From the NCBI GenBank assembly GCA_011051075.1, contig DREN01000419.1, positions 1 to 6,858 of the forward strand: a stretch of DNA of 6,858 nt. The letters are read 5' to 3'. Both the position numbers and the translations under genes were made by a program. Shown in pieces: positions 1-5,127 of this stretch; the stretch's first letter is position 1, and every line of letters starts with the position of its first letter. The notes beneath the pieces are model-generated. The model was not told where the DNA came from and did not search any database. It was given only the letters and a program-made list of their open reading frames with translations. The stretch comes from Deltaproteobacteria bacterium (GTDB lineage Bacteria > Desulfobacterota > DSM-4660 > Desulfatiglandales > Desulfatiglandaceae).

Positions 1-29
1 CCTTTCTGATCCCTCAAGGCCACGTTATG

Positions 30-185
30 TAGTGTCCGAACGAAAACCAGGATTTTTTGTTCAGATCAAGGAAGACGATCCCGCCACGGCGGGATTAACC
101 GCAGGAATACATTGAGTATTTCGAGGATTAAAATTTGAGTCTGACGCAGATATGGGCGAAAAAGACGGTTTTCGTTCAGACACTA
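30..185. repeat. MITE-like palindromic element with 19-bp terminal inverted repeats
   Basis: The left end (30-48, TAGTGTCCGAACGAAAACC) and the right end (167-185, reverse complement TAGTGTCTGAACGAAAACC) match at 18 of 19 positions. Both ends carry a TA dinucleotide at the outermost position (30-31 and 184-185). This fits a non-autonomous element with a TA target duplication, as made by IS630/Tc1-mariner-type transposases. There is no coding potential inside. An internal hairpin lies at 78-95 (ATCCCGCC, loop AC, GGCGGGAT). The hexamer ATGTAG also occurs at both edges (27-32 and 185-190), an alternative 6-bp duplication that fits the inverted-repeat symmetry less well. The element ends 28 bp before the ribosome binding site of the biotin carrier gene. 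The repeats are directly visible; the transposon family is inference. Confidence 0.7.
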
Positions 186-213
186 TGTAGTTTAACCAAA
201 AAATTGCTGACTT

Positions 214-220
214 AAGGAGG
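214..220 (+). promoter_or_regulatory. Ribosome binding site selecting the GTG start of the biotin carrier gene
   Basis: A perfect AAGGAGG Shine-Dalgarno sequence sits 8 nt before the GTG at 229. The next in-frame ATG (250) has no comparable site and would remove the first beta strand of the biotinyl domain, so GTG is the chosen start. Confidence 0.85.
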
Positions 221-228
221 TATTTATT

Positions 229-441
229 GTGGGTGAGATTATTGCTCCCATGGGGGGAAAGGTTATTGAGGTAAAGGTAGAGGTCGGGAACGCGGTGAAT
301 GAGGGCGATGAGGTGGTCATCCTTGAGGCCATGAAGATGGAACTCCCCATAGCGGCCGAGATATCCGGTACGGTAAAAGAGATCAAATGCAGCAAGGGTG
401 ATACTGTTGAGGCCGAGGGGGTCCTCATAGTGCTTGAATAA
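229..441 (+). CDS. Minimal biotin carboxyl carrier protein (biotinyl domain only)
   Basis: This 70-residue protein is essentially one biotinyl/lipoyl-attachment domain. It opens with GEIIAPMGGKV, carries the biotinylation signature EAMKM at residues 33-37 with the acceptor Lys36, and closes with the second half of the barrel (EISGTVKEI, then GDTVEAEGVLIVLE). The expected role is to carry CO2 as carboxybiotin between a cytoplasmic carboxyltransferase and a membrane decarboxylase, or to serve a soluble acyl-CoA carboxylase. Gamma subunits of glutaconyl-CoA and methylmalonyl-CoA decarboxylases normally have a long Pro/Ala-rich linker before this domain; none is present, so this is a minimal stand-alone form. 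Met-Lys-Met context favours biotin over lipoyl. It is separated from any upstream partner by the MITE-like element, faces the decarboxylase beta-subunit operon convergently and ends at a strong terminator. Assignment as a biotin carrier is firm; the enzyme it serves is not known. Confidence 0.9.
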   Translation: MGEIIAPMGGKVIEVKVEVGNAVNEGDEVVILEAMKMELPIAAEISGTVKEIKCSKGDTVEAEGVLIVLE

Positions 442-502
442 CTATCATGCAAGGGGTGCCTGCGCAGTTTCTGTCACATATCGATTACTCACCGGACCAC
501 AT

Positions 503-542
503 AAAAAGCCTCTTCTCGGGAATCTGAGACAAGAGGCTTTTT
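503..542. terminator. Strong bidirectional intrinsic terminator
   Basis: A 12-bp perfect stem, AAAAAGCCTCTT (503-514) with AAGAGGCTTTTT (531-542), encloses a 16-nt loop that can add an inner CTC/GAG pairing (515-517 with 526-528). A T-run ends the stem on the plus strand and the A-run gives a U-tract on the minus strand. It can therefore end the biotin carrier transcript, about 60 nt after its stop, and the convergent transcript of the 151-residue gene. Confidence 0.9.
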
Positions 543-638
543 CTTTTGCGGATTATGTGGATTTGAACCGAAAAGAACCAGGTATGGGGAGAAACCCACG
601 GGGTGGGACACTTCACCCCCTGATCAAGGCTTAATTGA
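543..638. other. Convergent intergenic region with small hairpins, no gene
   Basis: Between the terminator and the stop codon of the minus-strand gene I see no credible coding sequence. Two small hairpins occur: GGGGTG (600-605) with CACCCC (614-619), and CTGATCAA (620-627) with TTGATCAG (635-642). The second overlaps the stop codon of the minus-strand gene. Neither is followed by a U-tract on the minus strand, so they are not canonical terminators on their own. Confidence 0.5.
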
Positions 639-1094
639 TCAGCCGGCCTTTTCCTTTTTTTTAACCGACCTTGAGATTATACTCCCGGAGAGAGCCATGC
701 CCAGGAAAACCAGCATGAGTACCCCGAAGACTGCTACATATCTGAGGACGAGTGTTCCTATAATCCATGTCCAGTTGTCTTTGAGAATAACCACCTTTGT
801 TTTGTCTCCGCCCCCTTTTGAGATTGTTATGGAATGCCAGGGCATCTTTCCGTCGTCTTCAATATAGGTGGCGTCTCTCCACTCCCTGAACTTGATGTTT
901 TCAAAGTCCTTTAACGCCTCTCTGTAGAATGAAACCACCTCATCGTGGGACATGGGGAGATTAAGTTCCAGGCGTACATCGGTCTTATCAACGGTTTTCC
1001 CCCCGGGTATGACCGGCGCTCCGAGGAAATCCTCCCCGCTTGCCAACAGGGGAAAAAGGATGAGGACCCCGATTAAAACTATCAGTTTTTTCAT
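639..1094 (-). CDS. Secreted, membrane-anchored protein of unknown function beside the decarboxylase beta subunit
   Basis: I do not recognise a named family for this 151-residue protein. Residues 1-20 (MKKLIVLIGVLILFPLLASG) look like a Sec signal peptide or N-terminal membrane segment without a lipobox cysteine. Residues about 21-105 form a polar domain with the stretch SHDEVVSFYREAL (49-61) and a beta-rich second half. This resembles small periplasmic domains in which a helix with a central FY pair precedes strands. Residues about 112-138 form a strong membrane helix, and the tail SRSVKKKEKAG is basic, predicting N-out/C-in topology. It lies 95 bp downstream of the beta-subunit gene on the same strand, so co-transcription is likely. 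Small OadG/GcdD-type subunits of Na+-pumping decarboxylases also have one membrane helix with the N terminus outside, so this may be a divergent accessory subunit; that is inference from position and topology only. Start: ATG with AGGTG 7 nt upstream. Confidence 0.8.
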   Translation of the reverse strand: MKKLIVLIGVLILFPLLASGEDFLGAPVIPGGKTVDKTDVRLELNLPMSHDEVVSFYREALKDFENIKFREWRDATYIEDDGKMPWHSITISKGGGDKTKVVILKDNWTWIIGTLVLRYVAVFGVLMLVFLGMALSGSIISRSVKKKEKAG

Positions 1095-1141
1095 CGTTAT
1101 ACACCTAAAGACGTTTTTTGGGAGGAAGTGAACCCGCGCAA

Positions 1142-1185
1142 GATTAAGGAATTCCTCAATTCTTTAATCCCTCAATTCCTAAATT
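1142..1185. repeat. AT-rich hairpin and 16-bp tandem repeat between the beta subunit and the next gene
   Basis: GATTAAGGAATT (1142-1153) pairs with AATTCTTTAATC (1158-1169) at 11 of 12 positions around a CCTC loop. The loop and right arm are also the first unit of an imperfect 16-bp tandem repeat, CCTCAATTCTTTAATC (1154-1169) followed by CCTCAATTCCTAAATT (1170-1185). On the minus strand it lies just after the beta-subunit stop codon and before the next gene. It has no U-tract, so an RNA-processing or stability hairpin is more likely than a terminator. Function is unproven. Confidence 0.5.
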
Positions 1186-1189
1186 TATC

Positions 1190-2332
1190 TTAGTCAAACA
1201 TGGCGATAAACATCCCCGCTGCCGCGGCAGAACCGATAACCCCGGCCAGGTTGGGTCCCATGGCGTGCATCAGCAGATGATTTGTCCTGTCATATCTGAG
1301 CCCCTGCATCTGGGAAACCCTGGCAGCCATGGGCACCGCCGAGACCCCTGCCGAGCCTATGAGGGGGTTGATCTTCTCCTTCAGAAACAGGTTCATGATC
1401 TTGACCGTCATAATACCGCCTATGGTACATACCCCAAAGTCGATGAGGCCCAGGCTGAAGATGAACAGGGGCTTCCAGCTCAGGAACTTGTCCGCGTGCA
1501 TGGTTGCCCCCACCGAAATACCCAAGAATATGGTAACGATATTCATGAGCGATCCCTGTGCAGAATCGGTCAGCCTGGCCACCACACCGCTCTCTTTCAT
1601 AAGGTTGCCTAACATGAACATCCCCATCAAGGGGATCACTGACGGCACCAGGAGGGCGATGATACCCACGGTTATCAGGGGAAAGAGTATCTTCTCCTGT
1701 TTTGAAACCTGCCTCAGTTGACGCATCCGGATCTTTCTTTCCTTTTCAGTGGTCATCAGTTTCATGATGGGCGGTTGGATAAGGGGGACCATGGCCATGT
1801 AGGAATAGGCGGCCAGGGCATTGGCCCCCAGGAGCTGGGGCGCCAGATGCTGGGTCAGATAGATGGTGGTGGGTCCGTCAGCCCCACCGATTATACTCAC
1901 GGAGGCCGCCTCCTTCAGAGTGAAACCCACCAGGACCGTACCTGTAAAGGTTATAAAAACACCCAACTGGGCCCCTGCGCCCACAAGCAGGGTCTTGGGG
2001 TTGGCAATGAGGGGGCCGAAGTCGGTCATGGCGCCCAGGCCCAGGAAGATCACGCATGGAATGACCTCCCATTCAAGACCGTAGCGATAAAAGACCTGCA
2101 GGAGCTGGGGGTGACCGTGGGATTCTCCCATGAGCGGAACAAGGGGGAAGTTGACGATAAATATCCCGAAACCTATGGGCAGGAGCAGAAGGGGTTCATA
2201 TTTTTTTGCTATGGCCAGGTATATGAACAGGCAACCCACCCCCCACATTATAATGACGTTCCATTGAAAGTTGAACACCCCTGTGGTGTGGAGGGTGGTG
2301 TATAACATGTCTAATACTTCATCGGCCGTCAT
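1190..2332 (-). CDS. Sodium-translocating biotin-dependent decarboxylase, beta subunit (OadB/GcdB/MmdB family)
   Basis: This 380-residue, strongly hydrophobic protein is the integral membrane subunit that decarboxylates carboxybiotin and couples CO2 release to Na+ export. It is full length for the family (about 375-435). Key signatures are all present: KKYEPLLLLPIGFG near residues 43-56, GGADGPT around Asp152, AYSYMAMVPLIQPP with Tyr178, and NPLIGSAGVSAVPMAARV starting at Asn322. With a constant offset of 51 these align to the functionally important Asp203, Tyr229, Asn373, Gly377, Ser382 and Arg389 of Klebsiella OadB: here Asp152, Tyr178, Asn322, Gly326, Ser331 and Arg338, all conserved. The start is ATG with GAGAGG 8 nt upstream. 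The gene leads a minus-strand operon with the 151-residue protein downstream. Substrate (oxaloacetate, glutaconyl-CoA or methylmalonyl-CoA) is set by an alpha subunit not present here. Context favours a CoA ester: a methylmalonyl-CoA mutase is divergent to it and benzoyl-CoA genes are nearby. Confidence 0.95.
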   Translation of the reverse strand: MTADEVLDMLYTTLHTTGVFNFQWNVIIMWGVGCLFIYLAIAKKYEPLLLLPIGFGIFIVNFPLVPLMGESHGHPQLLQVFYRYGLEWEVIPCVIFLGLGAMTDFGPLIANPKTLLVGAGAQLGVFITFTGTVLVGFTLKEAASVSIIGGADGPTTIYLTQHLAPQLLGANALAAYSYMAMVPLIQPPIMKLMTTEKERKIRMRQLRQVSKQEKILFPLITVGIIALLVPSVIPLMGMFMLGNLMKESGVVARLTDSAQGSLMNIVTIFLGISVGATMHADKFLSWKPLFIFSLGLIDFGVCTIGGIMTVKIMNLFLKEKINPLIGSAGVSAVPMAARVSQMQGLRYDRTNHLLMHAMGPNLAGVIGSAAAAGMFIAMFD

Positions 2333-2492
2333 GTCTGGATCCTCTCAATAGTCTGGCGAAATCGTACCCTTTATACCCATCTCGGGCAACTGCGGCTGCC
2401 CTGGTCCGGTATGGACCTATCTGTCAGGGAACCTTTCCGACTCTAATTCAGCCCTGAGACCCCAAGGCAGGGGGGGAAGTAAATGGGTTATG

Positions 2493-2521
2493 GCTATAAT
2501 ATAGCTACAAGTTGTTGTCAA
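2493..2521 (-). promoter_or_regulatory. Predicted sigma70-type promoter of the decarboxylase beta operon
   Basis: On the minus strand a perfect -35 box TTGACA (2521-2516) is followed after 17 nt by TATAGC (2498-2493), a 4/6 match to TATAAT. Transcription would start near 2486, leaving a leader of about 150 nt before the ATG at 2332. This is a pattern call only. Confidence 0.5.
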
Positions 2522-2582
2522 GTATAAAATCTGTGTTTGGGGGGAGGCAATCATACGATGCAGGGGCTTTCCAAAAAAGGGT

Positions 2583-2611
2583 TTGACAGGCTCAACATGT
2601 TGCAATATTTT
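2583..2611 (+). promoter_or_regulatory. Predicted sigma70-type promoter of the mutase genes, with a palindrome in the spacer
   Basis: TTGACA (2583-2588) is separated by 17 nt from TATTTT (2606-2611), which matches TATAAT at 4 of 6 positions. The spacer contains the perfect 10-bp palindrome CAACATGTTG (2593-2602), a plausible operator. The predicted leader to the mutase ATG is about 85 nt. A weaker alternative (TTGCAA at 2600-2605 region, TATGGT 17 nt later) overlaps it. Confidence 0.5.
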
Positions 2612-2691
2612 CCTGAAGCAGATATGGTTTGATAGAGTTTAGGGTTGCTTGACTGTTCAACCACTTAACCCGGTCTTAATGGATTTTGCTC

Positions 2692-2697
2692 AGGAGG
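2692..2697 (+). promoter_or_regulatory. Ribosome binding site selecting the mutase start codon
   Basis: AGGAGG lies 6 nt before the ATG at 2704 and only 3 nt before the ATG at 2701. An in-frame TTG at 2686 would place the Shine-Dalgarno sequence inside the coding region, so it is rejected. The start at 2704 gives the N terminus MAERRDYEDL. Confidence 0.8.
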
Positions 2698-2703
2698 CTC
2701 ATG

Positions 2704-4380
2704 ATGGCGGAACGTAGAGATTATGAAGATTTGCAGGCGGTACTCAAGAGGTGGTCTGAAGAGGTTGAAAAGAAGTTAAGCAAGAGGCCGGAGAGAAAGG
2801 CCGAGTTTGTGAACACCTCGGGGATCCCGGTCAACAGGCTCTACACCCCCCTTGACAACGGGGATGCCGGATACCTGTCAGAGGTGGGGCTTCCCGGTGA
2901 GTACCCCTTTACCAGGGGTGTTCAGCCCACCATGTTCAGGGGGCGGTTATGGACCATGCGACAGTACGCAGGCTTTGCCACTGCCGAGGAATCAAACAGA
3001 AGGTATCGCTTCCTGCTGGGCCAGGGCCAGACCGGTTTATCCGTGGCCTTTGATCTACCAACCCAGATCGGTTATGACTCTGACAATGAGATGGCCATAG
3101 GCGAAGTGGGAAAGGTGGGCGTGGCAATAGACTCCCTCAGGGACATGGAGACCCTTTTTCGCCAGATCCCCCTTGATAAGGTCAGCACCTCAATGACCAT
3201 TAATGCCCCCGCCGCCATACTCCTGGCCATGTACATGGCCGTGGCGGAAAAACAGGGGGTCCCGGCCCATAAACTGAGGGGCACCATACAGAACGATATC
3301 CTCAAGGAGTACTCATCCCGGGGCACCTATATATTTCCACCCAGGCCTTCCATGCGGATTATCACGGACATATTCTCCTTTTGCACGGAAAACGTCCCCA
3401 TGTGGAACACCATAAGTATCAGTGGGTACCATATTAGGGAGGCGGGCTCCACGGCCGTGCAGGAGGTGGCCTTTACCCTGGCCAACGGGATCGCCTACGT
3501 CCAGGCGGCCCTTGAAGCCGGTCTCGACGTGGATCTGTTCGGCCCCAGGCTTTCGTTCTTCTTCAACGCCCACTCCGATTTCCTTGAAGAGATCGCCAAA
3601 TACAGGGCAGCCCGGCGTTTGTGGGCGGAGATAATGAAGGAGAGGTTCAAGGCAAAAAATCCCAAATCATTGATGATTCGGTTTCATACCCAGACAGCCG
3701 GATGTACCCTCACGGCCCAGCAGCCCAAGAACAACATCGTCCGCGTGGCCTTTCAGGCAATGTCCGCGGTCCTTGGAGGGACCCAGTCCCTGCATACCAA
3801 TTCAATGGACGAGGCCCTTTGTCTCCCCTCTGAGGAGGCCGTTCAGATCGCCCTCCGAACCCAGCAGATGATAGCCTATGAAACGGGAGTGGTCGATACG
3901 GTGGATCCCCTGGGCGGGTCCTACTACCTTGAGAACCTGACCCGCGAGATCCACGACCGGGCCGCCGAATATATCCGGAAGATTGATGAGTTGGGAGGGG
4001 CCGCCCAGGCCATTGAAAAGGGCTTTGTGCAGAAGGAGATCCAGGACAGCGCCTACAAATACCAGCGGGAGATTGAAAGCGGGGAGAGGATAGTGGTGGG
4101 GCTCAACCGCTTCCAGGTGGAAGAGGAAAGGCCGGGCGATCTCCTGAGGGTGGATCCCGCGGTCCGCACATCGCAGATCGAAAGGCTGAGAAAACTCCGG
4201 TCTGAAAGGGATGCCGGCGCAGTGGAGAAACGCCTGTCCGATCTTAAACAGGGGGCCCAGGGAGACCAGAACCTGGTTCCCCTCATATTGGAGGCGGTCA
4301 AGGCATACGCCACCTTGGGGGAGATATGTGACGTGCTGAGGGAGGTCTTCGGTGAATACCAGCAGGTAAATACCCTCTGA
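2704..4380 (+). CDS. mcmA1: Methylmalonyl-CoA mutase, large catalytic (N-terminal) subunit
   Basis: The 558-residue protein is the acyl-CoA-binding TIM-barrel half of an adenosylcobalamin-dependent mutase, interconverting (R)-methylmalonyl-CoA and succinyl-CoA. It lacks the cobalamin domain, which is encoded separately at 4651. Signatures in order: YPFTRGVQPTMFRGRLWTMRQYAGF (67-91 region), GQTGLSVAFDLPTQIGYDSD (109-127), GTIQNDILKEY (193-203), ISISGYHIREAG (237-248) and HTQTAGCTLTAQQPKNN (328-344). Tyr88, Arg206 and His243 align with Tyr89, Arg207 and His244 of the Propionibacterium enzyme. The Tyr/Arg pair recognises the substrate carboxylate; isobutyryl-CoA mutases have Phe/Gln there and 2-hydroxyisobutyryl-CoA mutases Ile/Gln, so methylmalonyl-CoA is the likely substrate. 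The C terminus ends at VFGEYQQVNTL, where single-chain enzymes continue into the linker. Roles could be propionate or odd-chain metabolism, or supplying substrate to a methylmalonyl-CoA decarboxylase. Confidence 0.95.
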   Translation: MAERRDYEDLQAVLKRWSEEVEKKLSKRPERKAEFVNTSGIPVNRLYTPLDNGDAGYLSEVGLPGEYPFTRGVQPTMFRGRLWTMRQYAGFATAEESNRRYRFLLGQGQTGLSVAFDLPTQIGYDSDNEMAIGEVGKVGVAIDSLRDMETLFRQIPLDKVSTSMTINAPAAILLAMYMAVAEKQGVPAHKLRGTIQNDILKEYSSRGTYIFPPRPSMRIITDIFSFCTENVPMWNTISISGYHIREAGSTAVQEVAFTLANGIAYVQAALEAGLDVDLFGPRLSFFFNAHSDFLEEIAKYRAARRLWAEIMKERFKAKNPKSLMIRFHTQTAGCTLTAQQPKNNIVRVAFQAMSAVLGGTQSLHTNSMDEALCLPSEEAVQIALRTQQMIAYETGVVDTVDPLGGSYYLENLTREIHDRAAEYIRKIDELGGAAQAIEKGFVQKEIQDSAYKYQREIESGERIVVGLNRFQVEEERPGDLLRVDPAVRTSQIERLRKLRSERDAGAVEKRLSDLKQGAQGDQNLVPLILEAVKAYATLGEICDVLREVFGEYQQVNTL

Positions 4381-4389
4381 TAGATTGTT

Positions 4390-4464
4390 GACTTGTCCGC
4401 CGGCTGTGTGGCGGATTGTTATAGCAAAGCGGAAATCCCGCCTTGACCAGATTTTGGGGCGGGA
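4390..4464. repeat. Two GC-rich hairpins after the mutase catalytic gene
   Basis: TCCGCC (4396-4401) pairs with GGCGGA (4410-4415) around an 8-nt loop, and TCCCGCC (4436-4442) pairs with GGCGGGA (4458-4464) around a 15-nt loop. They begin about 15 nt after the mutase stop codon. The first could slow RNA polymerase but is followed by only a weak T-rich stretch. AATCCCGCC-type stem sequence also appears in the element at 30-185, suggesting repeat-derived sequence. Confidence 0.45.
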
Positions 4465-4492
4465 ATGATTGACTACCAACGAACGACGGATA

Positions 4493-4613
4493 TAGACTTC
4501 CAGATAAAGATTTTGGACTGCGTTATCGGTCGGAATCGTCGACCACGTACTCTGGGTACGACTTACTCCGATTCCTCCCTCTGGCCTTGCTAAAATTTTT
4601 ATCTGAAACTCTA
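4493..4613. repeat. Palindromic MITE-like element between the two mutase genes
   Basis: The ends are imperfect 22-bp inverted repeats (4493-4514 and 4592-4613, 19 of 22 positions matching). Their inner 14 bp, CAGATAAAGATTTT and AAAATTTTTATCTG, match at 13 positions. The centre is also palindromic: GGAATCG (4532-4538) with CGATTCC (4569-4575), enclosing CGTAC (4546-4550) with GTACG (4556-4560). No protein is encoded. It ends 37 bp before the ATG of the cobalamin-binding subunit and accounts for nearly half of the 270-bp gap between two genes whose products form one enzyme. The symmetry is directly visible; that it is mobile or dispersed in the genome is inference. Confidence 0.7.
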
Positions 4614-4650
4614 AAGCAAATCATGAATTGGTATTTGGGAGACATCGGAT

Positions 4651-5049
4651 ATGGGAAAAGAGAAGAAGATAAGGGTATTAGCAGCCAAGCCCGGACTTGA
4701 TGGTCATGACAGGGGGGTCAAGGTTGTGGCCTCTGCCCTCATGGACGCCGGCATGGAGGTGGTTTATACCGGTCTGAGGCAGACCCCGGCACAGATCGTG
4801 GAGTCTGCAATCCAGGAGGATGTGGATGTGATAGCCATGAGCATCCTGTCAGGGGCCCACGACTACCTTTTTCCAAAGGTGATGGAGCTGTTGGGGGAAA
4901 AGGGCGTGGACGACATACTGGTCATAGGCGGGGGTATTATCCCTGACGAAGACATCCCCATATTGAAAGATGCGGGTATTGCAGAGGTCTTCGGACCAGG
5001 TACCACTACCACCGAGATAATAGACTACATCAGAGAAAACGTTAACTGA
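4651..5049 (+). CDS. mcmA2: Methylmalonyl-CoA mutase, small cobalamin-binding (C-terminal) subunit
   Basis: The 132-residue protein is a complete B12-binding Rossmann-like domain. It contains the DxHxxG motif as DGHDRG (residues 17-22), with His19 as the lower axial cobalt ligand, then SIL within MSILSG (63-68) as the SxL motif, and the GGG loop in VIGGGIIPDED (91-101). The opening RVLAAKPGLDGHDRG and the closing FGPGTTTTEIIDYI are typical of the mutase family rather than of methionine synthase or corrinoid methyltransferase domains. It should associate with the product of the gene at 2704 to form active mutase. Such split alpha/beta mutases are common in archaea and in several anaerobic bacteria. 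The ATG has GGGAG about 9 nt upstream. It may be read from the upstream mutase promoter through the palindromic insertion or from a promoter I cannot identify. Confidence 0.95.
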   Translation: MGKEKKIRVLAAKPGLDGHDRGVKVVASALMDAGMEVVYTGLRQTPAQIVESAIQEDVDVIAMSILSGAHDYLFPKVMELLGEKGVDDILVIGGGIIPDEDIPILKDAGIAEVFGPGTTTTEIIDYIRENVN

Positions 5050-5065
5050 GCGTCATACTTTCAGG

Positions 5066-5107
5066 CCAGAGTCCCTGCCCGCCGTTTATGACAGTCAGGG
5101 GCCCTGG
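5066..5107. terminator. Hairpin between convergent genes, probable weak terminator
   Basis: CCAGAGTCCCTG (5066-5077) pairs with CAGGGGCCCTGG (5096-5107), with two imperfect positions, around an 18-nt loop. It lies between the convergent stops of the cobalamin-binding subunit (5049) and the crotonase-family gene (5128), where a shared terminator is expected. There is no clear U-tract on either side, so it is less certain than the one at 503-542. Confidence 0.5.
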
Positions 5108-5127
5108 TATTCCACCTGCATGGGGCC

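Larger units (their letters stand above)
2333..2703. other. Divergent intergenic control region without a gene
   Basis: This 371-bp gap separates two divergently transcribed metabolic genes and holds one predicted promoter in each direction, with the -35 boxes about 60 bp apart. A weak hairpin in the mutase leader pairs GGTTG (2643-2647) with CAACC (2658-2662). I find no B12-box (GCCACTG-like) sequence that would indicate a cobalamin riboswitch, and no convincing short gene. Confidence 0.6.

Noticed and set aside
27..190. ATGTAG as a 6-bp target duplication of the left element
   Set aside because: Using it shifts the two inverted repeats out of register by two bases, while a TA duplication keeps them symmetric.
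559..569. GGATTTGAACC, resembling the T-loop of a tRNA on the minus strand
   Set aside because: The flanking bases do not form a T-stem and no acceptor, D or anticodon arms are found; too little to call a tRNA remnant or attachment site.
434..634. 66-codon plus-strand open frame after the biotin carrier gene
   Set aside because: It overlaps the carrier stop codon and runs straight through a strong terminator, with no ribosome binding site.
1718..2305. 195-codon plus-strand open frame opposite the decarboxylase beta subunit
   Set aside because: Its low-complexity, His/Gly/Gln-rich translation is what the antisense of a membrane protein gene gives; no start signal or domain supports it.
2612..2703. 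Possible cobalamin riboswitch in the mutase leader
   Set aside because: There is no B12-box and no multi-stem junction; the leader is under 100 nt, too short for the class.
2686..2703. TTG at 2686 as the mutase start codon
   Set aside because: It would place the AGGAGG ribosome binding site inside the coding sequence; ATG at 2704 (or 2701) is better placed.
3802..4479. 225-codon minus-strand open frame opposite the mutase gene
   Set aside because: It is antisense to conserved mutase sequence and runs into the hairpin region, with no recognisable protein features.
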